Below are positions 32,025-34,422 of a DNA stretch of 34,422 nucleotides, piece by piece. The notes under the pieces are model-generated. The model was not told the DNA's origin, ran no database searches, and saw only the letters and a list, made by a program, of their open reading frames with translations. A program made the translations under genes and the position numbers. Origin of the DNA: CAJQQY01 sp964352225 (GTDB taxonomy: Bacteria > Bacteroidota > Bacteroidia > Chitinophagales > Saprospiraceae); assembly GCA_964352225.1 (NCBI GenBank), contig CAYGRM010000021.1, positions 1-34,422 on the forward strand, given 5' to 3'. Each line of letters opens with the position of its first letter. The stretch's first letter is position 1.

Positions 32025-32501
32025 ATGAACCTTGCCTCACAAATTGCTAACCAATTTCGAGAAGTTCAGTTAAATGGAACTTGGATTTCTACTAACTTTA
32101 AAGCCCAATTATCAGATGTTGATTGGAAGATGGCGACTGCAAAAATTGGTTCTCTGAATACCATTGCCGCACTTACATTTCATATCAACTATTACGTTGC
32201 AGGAGTTCTGAAAGTATTTGAAGGTGGTTCGTTAGATATTCGAGATAAGTATAGTTTTGATGTACCGCCAATTGAGTCGGAAGCTGATTGGGAGAAATTG
32301 AAAAATAAATTTTATAGCGACGCCGAGAAGTTTGGCAACTTTGTAGAACAAATGCCTGACAAAAAATTACAGGAAGCTTTTGTCGATGAAAAATATGGAA
32401 ATTATTTCCGTAATATTATTGGGATGAATGAGCATAGTTATTATCACTTAGGACAAATTGTTTTGATAAAAAAAATGCTCAGAGAAGGTGGAAAATACTA
32501 A
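32025..32501 (+). CDS. DinB-like/DUF1572-type four-helix protein
   Basis: A 158-residue helical protein with the DinB-fold pattern: LTFHINYYVAG (His near residue 53) and NEHSYYHLGQIVLIKKML (His near 136 and 140), three His in the right places for a metal site. DinB-like proteins of Gram-positives and Bacteroidota include bacillithiol-dependent transferases and many of unknown activity. The exact function is open. A monocistronic gene between two terminators. Confidence 0.78.
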   Translation: MNLASQIANQFREVQLNGTWISTNFKAQLSDVDWKMATAKIGSLNTIAALTFHINYYVAGVLKVFEGGSLDIRDKYSFDVPPIESEADWEKLKNKFYSDAEKFGNFVEQMPDKKLQEAFVDEKYGNYFRNIIGMNEHSYYHLGQIVLIKKMLREGGKY

Positions 32502-32504
32502 TAT

Positions 32505-32552
32505 AAAAGAGCTGCTTATTTTTTTCGATCGAAAAAAATAGGCAGCTCTTTT
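32505..32552. terminator. Bidirectional terminator, 24-bp palindrome
   Basis: Positions 32505-32528 and 32529-32552 are reverse complements with one mismatch, with A/T tracts outside. It lies between the convergent DinB-like and amidase genes. Confidence 0.82.
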
Positions 32553-32556
32553 TAAA

Positions 32557-34212
32557 TTAATATCCTTCAGGACTTTTCCTCATTTTTGTCGCCTGCTCAA
32601 AAGCATAACCAATCTGCAATAATTTATCCTCCTCAAACCTCTTCGCAATAAAAGTCAAACTGATCGGTTCGCCCGATTCTTTGTAACCCATCGGAACAGT
32701 CAGGCAAGGATACTTCGCCATGGCAGCATGACCAGAATTATAATTATTGATGGAAAGGATAGCATCTAATTTTAAACTATCCATCGGTGTGTTGAAATAA
32801 TTACGAGCATCATTTTCAAATCTTGTTTTTAATTTTTCAAAATCAGCTTCGCTAATATCTTCTGCCACGATGCCTTCAAAAATTCCTTGGCCGTAAGGTG
32901 CTCGCTGAAGTGTATCTTTTAGGTTGTGCTCGACTACATCTTGGACAGATTTGACTTGAACAGCAGCACCTGCCTGTTGAGATAAATATTTTGGCAAATC
33001 AATTTTCATATCAGCATTAAGGAAAGTTCGGAAGCCCTCGAAGTTCATTTCCTCAGGTTCAAATTCAACTACAATTGCGCCCGCAGTTTTAATTTTTTCA
33101 ATCGTCAAATTATAAATAGAGTCAGTCAAGTATTCTTTATTAACCCCTAATCGCAACCCTTTTAAAGATGCTTTTGAAAAATCCTCCCAATACTTTACAT
33201 TTTTAGGATTATCTTTTGTGGCACTATCTGAAGCGTCTTCGCCAGCCATCGCTGAGAGAAAAATCGCATTATCAATGACATTTCGAGTCATTGGCCCAGG
33301 AGTATCCAAAGTACTAGAAATCGGAACAATCCCTGATCGACTTAATAATCCAATTGTTGGTTTGAGACCAACCACCGAATTTAGGCTAGAAGGGGAAACG
33401 ATAGATCCAGAAGTTTCGGTTCCCACGGCAGCTACCGCATAATTGGCAGCCATCGTTGTTCCACTTCCTGCACTCGAACCTCCCGATTCAAAAACCTTTC
33501 GTCCATAAGGATTTAAAGTTTGACCACCGACAGCACTATAACCTAAGGGGCATCCATTGCAAAAATAATAAGCCCATTCACTTAAGTTTACTTTGCCCAG
33601 AATGATTCCACCTTTTTCTTTGATTCGCTCCACGATGAAGGCATCTCCAGTTTGGTTATCCATCAAAGCATGAGCACCAGCGGTGGTTTTCATTTCGGAA
33701 GTATTGATATTGTCTTTTAATAAAACAGGCATTCCGAAAATTGGGTGATGGTCTTTTGATTTATTTTTATCTCGTTCACGAGCTTGAGCCACGGCATTTG
33801 GATTGAGGGCAATAATAGAGTGGAGAGACTTTTCAGGATCATTTTCGAATTTCACGATTCGATAAAGATACCATTGGGTTAGTTTTTCATAAGTCAATTT
33901 TCCAGCTTCAATATGCGATTGAATGGTAGGAATATTTTGTTCTAAAATAAGCGGTTTTAATGTTTGATAATCATCTTCTGAAAAATAGGCAATTTGATCT
34001 TGCACATTTTTCCATATTTCATTTTTATCCAAAAATTTAGATTGGATAAGTTTGTACTGCATGCGAGTACTTTCGTGATCTGCATTTTGTGCGAGTTCTT
34101 CTGTCTCATCGTAAGGTTCCCAACTTGGAATAATAGTTTTTGGTTTAGGATCAGTACAAGAGCAAATTAATAGCATCGCTAATACTTGGAAAAGGAGGAT
34201 TGGTTTTTTCAT
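32557..34212 (-). CDS. Exported amidase-signature hydrolase (lipoprotein)
   Basis: A 551-residue member of the amidase signature family. A signal peptide and lipobox LLICSC make it a lipoprotein (Cys at about 19). The Ser-Ser-Lys triad is present: Lys166 in LLKDNI, the cis-Ser in GGSSAGS (244-250), and the nucleophile Ser270 in GTETSGSIVSPSS, followed by VVGLKPTIGLLSRSGIVP. It hydrolyses an amide bond in the periplasm or at the surface. Such exported amidases are common in Bacteroidota, and the substrate is unknown. A 130-residue N-terminal extension precedes the catalytic core, with no recognised motif. Confidence 0.9.
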   Translation of the reverse strand: MKKPILLFQVLAMLLICSCTDPKPKTIIPSWEPYDETEELAQNADHESTRMQYKLIQSKFLDKNEIWKNVQDQIAYFSEDDYQTLKPLILEQNIPTIQSHIEAGKLTYEKLTQWYLYRIVKFENDPEKSLHSIIALNPNAVAQARERDKNKSKDHHPIFGMPVLLKDNINTSEMKTTAGAHALMDNQTGDAFIVERIKEKGGIILGKVNLSEWAYYFCNGCPLGYSAVGGQTLNPYGRKVFESGGSSAGSGTTMAANYAVAAVGTETSGSIVSPSSLNSVVGLKPTIGLLSRSGIVPISSTLDTPGPMTRNVIDNAIFLSAMAGEDASDSATKDNPKNVKYWEDFSKASLKGLRLGVNKEYLTDSIYNLTIEKIKTAGAIVVEFEPEEMNFEGFRTFLNADMKIDLPKYLSQQAGAAVQVKSVQDVVEHNLKDTLQRAPYGQGIFEGIVAEDISEADFEKLKTRFENDARNYFNTPMDSLKLDAILSINNYNSGHAAMAKYPCLTVPMGYKESGEPISLTFIAKRFEEDKLLQIGYAFEQATKMRKSPEGY

Positions 34213-34422
34213 ATTATTGTTTCTTAATTATTAATATAACAGAAATGTTAATAACCGACTATATGTTTAAAATTTGGTAAAAAAATATTGAGTACTTCTT
34301 ATCTTTGAAAATAAGATACATTTTTCTAATGTAACTCTCTAAAAAACCATTGCGTATAAATATTAAATACTCTGTAACCTAAATTATTTTAGGATTTGAT
34401 GAGATTATTTTGAAATTAGTCA
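34213..34422. other. Upstream region of the amidase gene, window end
   Basis: About 210 AT-rich bases with no gene or clear promoter recognised. A short reverse-repeat ATCTTTGAAAATAAGAT is seen near 34310. Confidence 0.4.

Overview
The window comes from an AT-rich member of the Bacteroidota, most likely near the Saprospiria. The evidence is: two proteins with C-terminal type IX secretion (T9SS) sorting domains, many small lipoproteins with Bacteroidota-style signal peptides, almost no Shine-Dalgarno sequences, several -7 boxes of the form TAnnTTTG, and a bacterial iodotyrosine-deiodinase homologue of the kind characterised in Haliscomenobacter. The DNA is chromosomal and largely housekeeping. 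I see no integrase, transposase, CRISPR array or rRNA. A 10-N assembly gap lies inside one gene.

Layout. (1) 269-4720 (+): five co-directional genes for exported proteins: two lipoproteins, a twin-arginine-signal protein of the DUF1501/alkaline-phosphatase-like kind, a lipoprotein with a CX4CH haem-like motif, and another lipoprotein. (2) 4725-9579: a long XRE/ScfR-type regulator (-) divergent from a membrane-attached MutS-like ATPase (+), a T9SS cargo protein and an SH3-domain membrane protein. (3) 9746-12070 (+): dprA and a PhoA-type alkaline phosphatase lipoprotein. (4) 12141-17167 (-): a large T9SS cargo protein and an acyl-CoA dehydrogenase/oxidase that looks frameshifted only because of the gap. 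(5) 17168-18086: a gene-free stretch with several inverted repeats. (6) 18087-20252: a small HTH protein, a GH73-type glucosaminidase and a divergent S24/LexA-like repressor. (7) 20458-24831: small lipoproteins, fabG, a Nudix hydrolase, the deiodinase-like flavoprotein, a second SDR and an unknown membrane protein. (8) 24960-26481: an MlaE/MlaF-type lipid transporter pair. (9) 26757-29766: a secreted SPOR-like protein, a possible 28-aa peptide, tRNA-Leu(GAG), a conserved unknown protein and a cohesin-domain lipoprotein. (10) 30036-34212: tRNA-His(GTG) just upstream of hisS, a DinB-like protein and an exported amidase.

Two things stand out. First, tRNA-His lacks the usual G-1:C73 pair and sits about 215 bp upstream of a HisRS of the 'RYDLT' class (alphaproteobacterial/eukaryote-like), suggesting a co-inherited, non-standard histidine identity pair. 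Second, most intergenic spaces carry palindromes built from heptad words or from a shared 19-base word (TTGGTCGCTnnGCTyyCGr), which points to families of small dispersed repeats.
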